Shown here piece after piece: positions 32,831 through 42,710 of a stretch of DNA of 64,000 bases (positions within the stretch are counted from its first letter, which is position 1; each line of letters begins with the position of its first letter). The notes beneath the pieces were generated by a model. The model did not search any database and was not told the DNA's origin. It saw nothing but the letters and a program-made list of their open reading frames with translations. Source of the stretch: Nicotiana tabacum (lineage: Eukaryota; Streptophyta; Magnoliopsida; Solanales; Solanaceae); the NCBI RefSeq assembly GCF_000715075.1, contig NC_134096.1, positions 39,133,804 to 39,197,803 on the forward strand, read 5' to 3'. The position numbers and the translations under genes are program-made.

Positions 32831-33720
32831 GGACACCAGAGTGCCAGCGGGCTCTGAGGAAACCAAAAGAAGGCGAAACATTGCTAGTCCATCTTGCAGT
32901 TTTAGAAGTTGCAGTAAGTGCAATTTTGGTCCGCGAGGATGAAGGTACGCAATTTCCCATTTATTACGTTGGTAAAATTTTAACGGGAGCAGAAACTCGC
33001 TGCCCACATTTGGAAAAATTGGCCTTATCTCACGTAGTCGTCGCTCGGAAGCTGACACCCTATTTTCAATGCCACCCAATTGCTGTGGTGACTACTTTCT
33101 CTTTGCGGAACATCCTTCATAAACCCGAGCTCTCGGGCAGATTGGACAAATGGGCCGTCAAAATTAGTGGATTCGACATAGAATATAAACCGAGTACTGC
33201 AATTTGTCACAAGTCTTGGCTGACTTTATGGTCGATTTTAGTCCGGGACTACTACCTATGGCAACCAAGGAGGCAGTAATGGTGTCGGAATCGACATCAG
33301 GGGTTTGGACCTTATTTACGGACGGAGCCTCGAACGTAAAAGGTTTCGGGCTCAAAATAGTTTTAATCATGCCTTCGGGGGAAACCTTAAGTCAAGCCAT
33401 TAGAACGATACCTTTAACTAAAAATGAAGCAGAGTATGAAGCTTTGATTGCAGGGCTCGAATTGGCCCGGGGACTTTATTCCGAAGTTATTACAATCAAA
33501 TGTTACTCATAACTGGTGGTAAATCAGGTCTACGGGATCTTTGATACCAAAGACGAACGTATGCAACAATACGTGGTAAAGGTCGGGGCCCTTCTAGCAC
33601 AATTTCGGGAGTGATCAATCACTCATATCCCGAGAGAGGATAATGCAAAAGTGGATGCAATAGCAAACTTAGGTTCATTGACCGAAATAAAGGGATCGGA
33701 GTCTGAAACGGTGGTATAAT
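32831..33720 (+). pseudogene. Tat element D: RNase H and second (archaeal-type) RNase H
   Basis: First RNase H: LLVHLAVLEVAVSAILVRED, FPIYYVGKILTGAE, CPHLEKLALSHVVVARKLTP. A frame change near 33205-33280 precedes the second: VWTLFTDGASNVKGFGLKIV (Asp), TKNEAEYEALIAGLELARGL (Glu). The third acidic site is lost, reading KCYS then a stop at 33510-33512, followed by LVVNQVYGIFDTKDERMQQY. Dual RNase H puts D in the Tat clade like C. Confidence 0.78.
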
Positions 33721-35017
33721 TGATGAGCTCAATCCTTGATACGGATGGTTATTATGTGGTAAATTCGGCTAGTCTAGTCTGGGACTGGAGAAAAGAAATA
33801 ATCAACTACCTCGAGCCGAGAAAGTTGCCCGACGATCCCAAAGCATCACGGGCATTACGCACCAAAGTTGCACGTTATAGCTTTAAGAAAGGCCAATTGT
33901 ATAGAAAATCTTTCCAAAGCCCGTTGGCCCCGTGCTTAGGAGCATCAGAAGCTAATTATGTCATGAGAGAAATCCACGAAGGGATATGCGACAATCACTC
34001 AGGCACATATTGTTTGGTGCTGAAGTTGGTATGAGCAGGATATTACTGGCCTCGCATGGAGAAAGACACCAAAGATTTCCTATGAAAATGTGATAAGTGC
34101 CAACGCTACACATCACTAGTACATCAACCGGTAGAACCCTTACATACTAGTTTGTCCCTATGGCCGTTCATAAAATGGGGGATGGACATAGTCGGACCAC
34201 TCCCACCGGCTCCCGAAAAGGTAAGGTTTCTTTTAATTTTAACTGATTATTTTTCTAAATGGGTGGAAGCAGGTTCCTATCAAAAGATCGGAGAATGCGA
34301 AGTGGTCAACTTCCTGTGGGAAAATATAATTTGCAAGTTTGGAATACCAAAAGAGATAGCATGCGACAATGGGCCACAGTTTATCGGTGCAAAAGTTACA
34401 AAGTTCCTCGAAGATTTGAAAATAAAGAGAATCACATCTTCGCCTTATCATCTGAGCGCAAATGGTCAAGTGGAGTCAACAAACAAAGTGATCATTCAAA
34501 ACTTCAAGAAAAGGTTGGAAACGGCAAAAGGCAAATGGCCCGAAGAGTTGCCTTTCCATGGGCCTACTGAACAACTGCCAAATCAAGTATATGAGAAACT
34601 CCTTTTTTCCTCATGTACGGTGCTGAAGCCCTAATCCCGGTTGAAGTGGGCGAACCCAGTTTGAGATATTCTCATACAAATGAAGAATCAAATAACAAAG
34701 CAATGTTAATCAATCTGGAACTGCACGAAGGACGCAGGGACTTGGCGCATGTAAGAATGGCAGCTCAAAAATAGAGGATGGAGCGATATTACAATCGAAG
34801 AGCCAACTTTCATTTTTTCAAAGCAGGAGACTTGGTTCTAAGGAACATAACCCAAAATACATGGGAGCTCAACGCGGGTAAGCTAGGTCCAATATGGGAA
34901 GGTCCCTACCGGATTTCGGCTGTCACTGGTAAAGGTTCATACGAATTGGAGAACCAGAATGGAGACAAGTTTCCCAATAACTGGAACGTGGCACACCTCA
35001 AAAGATATTATTGCTGA
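33721..35017 (+). pseudogene. Tat element D: integrase
   Basis: Zinc region: VMREIHEGICDNHSGTYCLV then CDKCQRYTSLVHQ (HHCC set, with stops at 34032 and 34082). Catalytic core in one open frame from about 34150: KWGMDIVGPLPPAPEKVRFL, LTDYFSKWVEAGSYQKI (Asp), IPKEIACDNGPQFIGAK (Asp), SANGQVESTNKVIIQNFKKR (Glu). A break follows near 34590-34780. The C-terminal part reads LRNITQNTWELNAGKLGPIW, YRISAVTGKGSYELENQNGD and NNWNVAHLKRYYC, stop at 35015-35017. No chromodomain. The DDE triad is visible, so the core is better preserved than RT. Confidence 0.82.
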
Positions 35018-36169
35018 TGAACAACGCTCAAACGGAAAGTACGTGTTGCACTCTTTTTCCCTTCGTTCAGTTTTTGTCCCAATTGGGTTTTTCGGGCAAG
35101 GTTTTTAACGAGGCGGCAACAGAAAGCATACTACGAAGACAACAGCAATAAGACCTTTGATAGCAAGGCGAACGGACAAGCTTCCACTCGGGGACGCTTA
35201 GATAATCTTTGGTTCGATAGAAAATTCCCACTGGGAAGTTAAGTTTGCTACCGAACAGGGGTTACCCGACCGTTCACGAGCACAAACCACTAGAGGACTG
35301 TTAGGTATTCTTTCACTCGATAGCATAGATTCCTAAGGGGAAGTAAGGTATGTTGCTGAGTGAAGGATTACTTAGCAATTCATTGGTGGAACCTCTGAAG
35401 ATACAAGACTTCCAGTGTTCTAATTCGCATTCTTCGCATTCGAACACTAGGGGGAACAATATGATGAAGGCAACAATGATTGCCATGTCAACCAGGAACG
35501 AAATCCGGAAACAAAATGCATCATCAGGACAAGGAATTGCGCAGCCAGCCCCGTAGAAACAAGTTGTACAAGATAGCCACAAGTAACAACAATTTCTTTT
35601 CTATATGTCAAGATGCTTATGTACTTTTTGAAATAGAAGGAATAAAATGAAATCCTTTTGCTTTTATCTTGTTTCTTGTCTAAACGATGAGCTAAATTTT
35701 TCATTTGAAAGTTAAACAAGTACTTCAAATGTTAGTGCCGTAATGAACAGGAGACGTCCTCTTCAAGAGCACCGTAAAAATAAGAGGGCCCTCTCTTATT
35801 AAAACTCTCACTTAAAGGATGGTTTCGGAAGAATCAATGCCCAGAATCTAAAACGCCATCAGGGAAACATACACCCGAAACCGCATATGAAAAGGACGCA
35901 AAAAGCAAACTTGCGCAATGAAACCCTCACATAAAAGGGATAATACTCGGAACCAAAATGCTTCAAAGGAAAAGCATCCGAGACTACACATAGTAAAACA
36001 CGAGCAGAACAACATGTGTAGAATGCTCAAGTAAATGCAAAATTTAAAGACTTGCATAAATATTTAAATAAAAGTGAGACTCAAACGATACTTGAGCAAA
36101 AAAATATGTCTTTATTTACAAGGACGTGCCAAAATGACAAAAGTACACAATGGGAAAAGAAAGGAAAAG
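35018..36169. other. Spacer between the convergent genes of element D
   Basis: About 1.15 kb without coding support. Local repeats such as AAGTTAAGTTTGCTACCGA / AAGTAAGGTATGTTGCTGAG (35237-35360) occur, as in other Tat 3' regions. Polyprotein and antisense gene both end into this spacer from opposite sides. Confidence 0.45.
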
Positions 36170-37028
36170 CTAAACTGCAGCGCCTCCGGTACCAGGAGGA
36201 AGAGAAGTATCCGCATCCCCGGGAGAAGTAGGTGGTTCCACTGATGGCTCAATGTTTTCCCCAATTTGGTCTTCGGCCTCATCGCCTTCTAATCCTTCTT
36301 CAGTTTTCGAAAACTCGAAACCGGAATCAGAAGAACTTGGAGCATCAGACTGCGTCGGGAGTCCATTTTTTGCAGCCAACTCAAGCTCTCGGGCCTTAGC
36401 AATTTCGGCATCAACGTCAATGATACCAGCTTTGGCCTCTTCCAAGGTTTTTCTCCTCATGATATACATGGAATAAGTTTTTTCAACAACGAGGGAAGCC
36501 GCTCGACGCTTAAGTTCTTCTTTGAGTTGGGAAACCACGGCAGAAAGGCTTTTCCGGGCAGATCTAGCGGACTTGAAGCAGACGTCAAGGTCGTGAACAG
36601 TTGAACTAAAGAGCTTGTTATGCTTGATAGTTATCCTGTACTTCTCTTCTAGTTGGGTGTGTTTCTCCCCCACATCAACATGCTCTTCAATTTTGGAGTT
36701 CAAGGCTGCTTCTAAGTTGGTTACTTTTTCGGTAGCAGCAGCCTCGCGCTCGGTTGCAGCAAGAACGGCGTCCTGGACTTCAGCCCATTTGGCCTTGGCT
36801 TCATCAAATCTAACCCTCAGCGGCCCAACTTCTTGGCTAAGGGATACAACTTCTTGCTCGCTTTGCTGCAAACAAGCCTCCAAAACAACGGCCTCAGTAG
36901 CTTTGGTTTCCAGTTCTGAGAGGCGGAGAACAGTTTGTTGTCGTCCACCAAAAGATGACTCTATTCAAAAGTAAGTTCTTCCTTTTCACGAATCAACCTT
37001 TGAAAGCCCTCAGAAGCAAGAAGTTGGC

Positions 37029-37107
37029 CTACAAGACAAGAAGAATTAAAACTTAGAATACATCCATACAAAAGTAGAAGAAGTAATGAAGGGAGAAAAG
37101 AATGTAC
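37029..37107 (-). other. Intron 3 of the antisense gene in element D
   Basis: Donor CGCAACG|GTACATTC at 37107, acceptor TTCTTGTCTTGTAG|GCCAAC at 37029 after a pyrimidine tract. Length 79 bp, phase 1: the joined codons read AQRRNGQLLASEGFQRLI. Confidence 0.7.
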
Positions 37108-38046
37108 CGTTGCGGCGTTGTGCATGGCATTGTTCAAAGAACTCTCCCGAGAGTGCCTGAATCTTTTCCCAGTCCTTTTCTGAAGCCAAAGGTGTCAGAT
37201 AGTTAGCAAGCTCCACCGGCAGGGATAGCAAGTTGCATTCGGTAGAGACCGAAAGAGTAACGTTCCTCCTCCTTTGCAGATCTTCAGAAGGGGTAGCATA
37301 ATTTTGCCCTAAATTCCCATGAACTGGGGACTGTGGAAGAGGAACGCCTTCTTCATGGTTAGGTGCGGCCGATGGAGGTGATGTAGCAACTGCCGGTGGA
37401 AGAGTGGACGAAGATGGAAGTGATGTAGCAGTTGCTGGTGTTGGTGAAGGTGGAGATGAAGCTGATGGAGTTGAAGAATGAGAGCCAGCTGCATCAAATG
37501 CAGTGCCGGTTGTTTGATGCTCACCAACCAAAGACGGCAAGGACCCTGTACTCAACCTCGCAGCACCAATTACAACAATTGGGGCCCGGAAGCGGGAGTT
37601 GGCATATTCTACTAAATCGGATTCTCCCCAAAGTGCTGAGACGTCGTCTTCAGTTGGTACAACTATCTCAATAGGTTGAGCATCCTGTTAAGATGATGAG
37701 GATCGTTGCCTTCTATGTAAAGAAGCTCCCACATCACTAGCTTCTATATCATCATCAATCATCACAGTGTCTATGACCGGCCCGGAAGGAGGACCACTCA
37801 TCATCGCCACCGGAGATGATTCGGGGGCATCAATATTTGCCCTTTTGTTCTTTTCCCTAGCCGCGGAGGAACGTCTTCTCTTTGTCTGTTTATCCTCCGG
37901 CTGGGGACTCCGTAAAGAAGTATTTGCACCTGAAACAAGCCCGGAGATACCTGTTAGAGTAAGCGTTTCCTGAAGTAGCCTCGCTGTATCAGCAGGATCA
38001 GCCAGGACGTCCTCTTCGGGGACAGCAACAGAGCCTATAGATAGAC

Positions 38047-38124
38047 CTAATTCCGTGAACAAGTCAGAAAGGTTCAACCAAGTTCTTCATATACAAAAAT
38101 GGAAGCAAGGTAAATTAAAGTTAC
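38047..38124 (-). other. Intron 2 of the antisense gene in element D
   Basis: Donor AATCATG|GTAACTTT at 38124, acceptor CGGAATTAG|GTCTATC at 38047. Length 78 bp, phase 1: the joined codons read NHG then LSIGSVAVPEED. Confidence 0.7.
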
Positions 38125-38256
38125 CATGATTTTTGGCCTTCCACCCATATTTAAGGGCCAGTTCTTTCCACGAACGAGTTTCGGGCTTTGTGACGTTCAA
38201 GATCTTCTAAACCCACCGGTTCAAACCTTCCACCACTGGTGGGATCCATCGAGTTG

Positions 38257-38330
38257 CTAAAATATGTGAAGGGTGAAGATACGGCCATAGAAGAATATAT
38301 AGTAAAAGGAATACTATGCAAGGAACTTAC
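38257..38330 (-). other. Intron 1 of the antisense gene in element D
   Basis: Donor ACTC|GTAAGTTCC at 38330 and acceptor ATATTTTAG|CAACTCG at 38257. Length 74 bp. Joining keeps the frame used on both sides. Confidence 0.65.
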
Positions 38331-38997
38331 GAGTGCGGTTCTAAGCAACCGGAAAGGATAAAGCCGTTGTCAGAATGATATCGTTGGTGGCAACTGCAAC
38401 AAACCATTCCATCCACCCACGGTCGTTGTCATCATCCATGCTAGACAACAAAGCATGGTGGCCATGCTTGCAAAGGTTTATCATTCCCCCGCGAAAGATT
38501 TTGGGGGAATAGAGATTCATCATATGAGCTAGGGTTAGCTCCCCTCCAGTTTCTTCGCACAAACGTTGGAGGCAGGCGATTGTCCTCCACACTGAAGGAC
38601 TTACATGTGCCAAACACACCTGGTAGTGAAGGCAAAATTCTGCAATCACGGAATCAAGCTCTCCGCTCAAAGAAAACGCACCCAAAGTAAAGGGATACAT
38701 GAAAAAGTATGTAAAACCTTCCTTGGGAAGGGTCACTCGCTCCGCTAGATCAGGAGCAATAATTTCCAACTCATTGCAGCGGCAGTCCTCCTTCACAGCA
38801 AGAATATTGGAAGGATGAATGGAAGAAGAGTACCTGCTAACAACCCATGTACGAGGGTTAGCAGTAGGAAATTTCTCTTCAAAATACTTCAAAGTACTAA
38901 GCCTTCTTGGGATGATGGAACCCACTGTTAGAGGAACGGAATCCACGATTTTGTTCTTGATTTTCATAGAACCAGCACGTTTAGAGGAAGAAGCCAT

Positions 38998-39330
38998 TGG
39001 AAAAGAAGAAGGAAAAGATTCTGTGTTTGAAGAAAATTAGAAAAAGGGTGGAAAGCAAGGATGCAAATCAGAAGCTCAAGCAATTGTGAAACGCAAAGGA
39101 AAAGAAAATTGTGTATAAGTAAAATTTTGGCGGCTAAATTGATGGCCATGATTACCTCGATAATCGGCAAAAGTCATGTTGAATCATGGGATGACAAGTG
39201 GTTGGGGCATTAAATACGGAGAGACGTGCGTCTAATCAACCGTCAGAGACCTTCAGAGGGAAATATAGTAATTCCCGCTAAAAAGGTGTTTCTACCAACT
39301 TTCCGGTAACACAAAGTTATGCTACCAGAA
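38998..39330. promoter_or_regulatory. Upstream region of the antisense gene in element D
   Basis: About 330 bp between the antisense ATG and the polypurine tract must hold that gene's promoter. On the minus strand a weak TATA-like ACTTATACACAA lies about 110-125 bp before the ATG, followed by a pyrimidine-rich leader, as in element C. The spacing matches C but the box is poorer. Confidence 0.35.
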
Positions 39331-39342
39331 AGCAGGGGGACT
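39331..39342 (+). other. Polypurine tract of element D
   Basis: AGCAGGGGGACT lies 3 bp before the 3' LTR start TGTATAGG at 39346; it primes plus-strand DNA synthesis. The equivalent of element C, on the other strand, is GAAAGTGGGAGGAC at 15795-15810. Confidence 0.65.
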
Positions 39343-39345
39343 ATC

Positions 39346-39753
39346 TGTATAGGATAAAATATGATATGACACGTGACTGACTAAAATAAGGACACGTGGA
39401 ATCCAAGATGGGATGGTTGAGGACCGAACACAGCCACTCTACTAAGGAATATTCTTCAGCATTAAGAGCGACGGTCCTTTACAGAGAATTTGGCATTTAT
39501 GTTCACCATTACATCTTCATCAATGACCCTCATAATTGACATTAAAGGAGGGCACGATCCTAGGACTTTTTCCCCTAGACATAGCTATAAATAGTGAGCT
39601 GAGTTACCATTGTTTGCACACGAATTTTCTGGCTAAACTTACACTCTATTCTATACAAAATTTTATACAATTTTACTTATTGCTTTTTAATCTCATCATC
39701 GTTGTGTCCGGAAATCATGTTCACGGAATCACCATCTTTGCTATTTCACCTAT
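39346..39753 (+). repeat. 3' LTR of Tat element D, first segment
   Basis: TGTATAGGATAAAATATG up to GCTATTTCACCTAT matches the 5' LTR with a gap of about 66 bp after CACTCT and without solo LTR E. It is broken at 39753 by CACTA element F. Confidence 0.88.
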
Positions 39754-39849
39754 CACTACTAGAAATTCGCTAAAAACCGACCAAAAATACCGACAATTAC
39801 CGACCAAAACGCGACCTTTACGGTGTGGACGGTATTTTGATGGTCGGAA

Positions 39850-40265
39850 CGGCTTACCGACCAAAGTTGGTCGGAAATTACCGACCAGCTTTGGTCGGTA
39901 TATTAAAACGACCATCTGACAAGTTTAATTACTTACCGACCAACTTTGGTCGGAAACATATTTTATTAATTTAATTTTACCGACCACGGTTTAACTAAAT
40001 TATATTTTTTTATTAATTATTAAAATTAAAAAAAACCGACCAACTTTGGTCGGTAATTGAAAATATATATTTTTTAAAACTAATTAAAATTAAACATTAC
40101 CGACCAACTATGGTCGGTAATCTCAACAATGCAAGCAAAATACCGACCAAAGTTGGACGGTAGTCTTGAATTCTGGGAATTCAACGTTCATTAACCGACC
40201 TACTTTGGTCGGTATTTTGGAATAATTTTTTTTTTATTAAAAACCGACCAACGTTGGTCGGTTTT
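39850..40265. repeat. Left subterminal palindrome array of CACTA F
   Basis: Eight copies of ACCGACCAAnnTTGGTCGGT near 39857, 39879, 39934, 40034, 40098, 40141, 40193 and 40242. The central two bases vary (AG, CT, GC, CG), and a few arms carry one change. In En/Spm such subterminal motifs are bound by TNPA; here each motif is itself a near-perfect 20-bp palindrome. Confidence 0.85.
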
Positions 40266-40330
40266 TCTGGGATTAATTTTGGCATAAAATGCCTGTTTTG
40301 GCAGCTAAACCACCTGACAGCATACCAATA

Positions 40331-40435
40331 CAACAACACAACAACAACAACAAAAACACAACAACAACAACAACACAACAACAACAACAACAACAACACA
40401 ACAACAATAACAACAACAACAACAAAAACAAAAAC

Positions 40436-40474
<39 letters not shown>

Positions 40475-40494
40475 CAACAACAACAACCAAAACA
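40331..40494 (+). repeat. (CAA)n microsatellite
   Basis: About 160 bp of CAA units with occasional ACA and AAA interruptions, just inside the left palindrome array. Gln/Asn and Val/Leu open frames across it are artefacts. Confidence 0.95.
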
Positions 40495-40619
40495 TTCAAT
40501 AAATACTTTAAAACTAACAAATTAAAGTTCAATTGAACATAAAAATCCAAAACCAAGTTAAAACTAATTACAACTAGTTCAAAACTGGTTCTATTTGTCT
40601 AGTTCAAAGTATATAAAAG

Positions 40620-42638
40620 TCAAGGGGTGTTTTGTAGAACATCATCAACACCGTCTGATGAACTTTCATCTACAAGACGATATAGAGAACGGTCTTGTGG
40701 AAGACGGGAAGCACGATCACGGGGAGGACGGGAGGAACGATCACGAGCAGGGCAGAAGGAACGATCACGTGGAGGTCGACCCTCTGGAGATGACTCACGA
40801 GATCGGGGCAACGGAAAAGCTCCACTAGATAGGAGAGTTCTGATCTGAGCTTGCATGCCAAGGAATTGAGCATCTCTAAGCCTTTCTCTTTCCTTGGCCG
40901 CTTCTAGCTCTGATGTGAGCTTTGTCACTGTCTCCCGCATAGCGGAGAGGCTCTCCCTATTAAGTTGCTCGCCATGCGAGGAAGTCCCTATTCCTCGCAT
41001 TCCACACTTATAGCGATGGAAGTTTTTAGTAGGAAGCCCGTATACATTCCCCCATTTTGGACCGCCAACAGACTCCAACCATATTCTTTCAGCATCCTCG
41101 TCCGAAGGTTGGGTTGGCTCACCCAATTCACCAGCTGGATGACTACGGATGAATTCCTCCACGTTACTGTGGTAGCGACCCTATATTATTTTAAATTAAA
41201 TCAGTATTTCAGGTTGTTTATAAAAGTAAATTATAATACTTAAATAAAATTGAAAGCTTACATATGCAGTCGAGGCCCGGTCCTCGACCCACCTATCTTG
41301 ATCCCCCTCTTTCTTCTTCTTCTTCACAACATGTGTCTCCTTGAATAGCTCATCATGACTCATTGGACGTCCATACTTCTTTTCCTGAAAACAAATTAAT
41401 TTAGTTAATAAACATAATAGATATACTTAGAAAAGTAAAATAATTTAAGCAATTACGTACCAATCTTCTTTTTATTGTCCCTAGGCTGATCGCACCTCCA
41501 GTGTGCAAGGAGCCTCCATTCTCGGATGCACGAGCTTTCTTTCCTTTTTCGCTCCTCTCTAAGAACTCTGCGGTAAGCCATTGCCTTTGCAAATCATTCC
41601 ACAAATTCTCAAGTAACCAGCCAGGCCTCTTGTTCTTCTTTCTAGCATCCGAGAAAGCATCCGCCAATCTCTTGCGAGCTTTATGATGAAAATTTGTAGC
41701 CACTTCCGCGCTATAGCGGTCTTCCCGTACACACTTGCTCTGTATTTCAAAAGTTAAATATTAGATGGAAACATCATAAGTATAAATTATTAAACTGTTT
41801 AAAAGAACATTTATACCTTAAATTGATTGAAAATTTGCTCCTTCAGTGAGAATGGGCAATCAGTCCAAGTCGCATAAGGGCCATCACAAAGCTTTCTGAT
41901 GGCATTGGTGATTATCCTCGTAGTTTTATTACCCGGCCTGAACCTGCAATTTAACAACAAAAACACATTAATATCTTAGTAAAAATGTTACAAATCAATA
42001 GACGCAAAAATAATGAATAACACTTACCCATCACCCTCAGGGACTATGATGATCCTGCCATATCGATCATAATGCACTACCTCGTCATCACCATCCGAAG
42101 CATGTGAAGACGGTGTAGGCGGGTCAGAGCTAATGCCTCCCAGGCAAAGGCCTGCAATAGATGGAGTCGATGATGAAGATGGTTGCGATCCCTGTGACTG
42201 CGACATAGCTGGATGCGACCCAAGTGGATGTGATACCGATGGCTGTGACCCGAGTGGCTGTGACCTGAGTGGCTGTGACCCGAGTGGCTGTGACATGGGT
42301 GGATGCGATCCATGTGGCTGTGATATGTAGGGATGTGATCCATGTGGATGTGATGCAGATGGCTGTGAGGCAGCTGGACTGTATGTCGGACGTATAGTCC
42401 TGTGACCCTGTGATGGAAGACTGGGTGTCTGAATGAAGGTGTACGGCTCGTGATGCTGTGGCAGCTCAGTATAGCCGTGTGGTGGAGGATAAGACATAGG
42501 CATCTCTGAAAAAGGTGGACAAGAGGGAGTATTATTTTCTACCCTCCTCTTTCCCTTCCTACCCTTTTCTCGACCCCGAGAACTAGTAGGGTCATTGTTA
42601 CCTTGACCCTTGCCTGCCATCTGCATAATATAATACAC
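40620..42638 (-). CDS. TNPA-like / Transposase_24-type protein of CACTA F, five exons
   Basis: Read from an ATG at 42638 (or MAGKGQGNND at 42620). Exon 1 runs to about 42029 and is low complexity: a basic RGREKGRKGKRR stretch, then many Ser-His-Pro / Gly-Ser-Gln-Pro repeats. Inferred exons with GT-AG ends: 41943-41817 (NKTTRIITNAIRKLCDGPYA), 41739-41461 (HKARKRLADAFSDARKKNKR, HTGGAISLGTIKRRL), 41384-41262 (EKKYGRPMSHDELFKETHVV), 41180-40620 (GPKWGNVYGLPTKNFH, a Leu/Glu coiled coil, and a C-terminal PPRDRSSRPPRDRAS repeat). The third and fourth exons match the plant En/Spm 'Transposase_24' family pattern, the TNPA-like partner that binds element ends. No stop interrupts these exons, unlike the transposase next door. 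Confidence 0.7.
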
Positions 42639-42710
42639 ATTTAGATTGAAACATATAAGAAACTAGCTATAAAATGAGAGTGCTTTAAAAAACCAACTTT
42701 TTAATCCTCA

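Larger units (their letters stand above)
36170..38997 (-). pseudogene. Antisense accessory gene of element D: four exons, 'gypsy-type transposon' domain plus coiled coil
   Basis: Runs opposite to gag-pol from ATG 38997 (MASSSKRAGSMKIKNK) to the stop at 36170. Exons: 38997-38331, 38256-38125, 38046-37108, 37028-36170; introns of 74, 78 and 79 bp all have GT-AG ends and all fall in phase 1. Exon 1 holds the domain shared with C (YFFMYPFTLGAFSLSGELD, VIAEFCLHYQVCLAHVSPS, VWRTIACLQRL, DNDRGWMEWFVAVATND). Exon 2 has ETRSWKELALKYGWKAKNHG. Exon 3 holds AVPEEDVLADPADTARLLQ, a basic KRRRSSAAREKNKR stretch (possible nuclear signal) and a Pro/Ser/Thr-rich stretch. Exon 4 is a coiled coil of about 200 residues with an acidic Pro-rich tail. 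Lesions: stops at 38341, 38207 and 37688 and a frame change near 36955. Coding length is about 2.6 kb. The domain recalls Pfam Transposase_28; no search was run. Confidence 0.78.

Noticed and set aside
35313..35728. Minus-strand open frames just downstream of D's integrase
   Set aside because: They lie in the convergent spacer before the antisense gene's end, share no motif with the antisense protein, and have no equivalent in element C.
40254..40556. Gln/Asn- and Val/Leu/Cys-rich open frames
   Set aside because: All derive from the (CAA)n microsatellite read in different frames.
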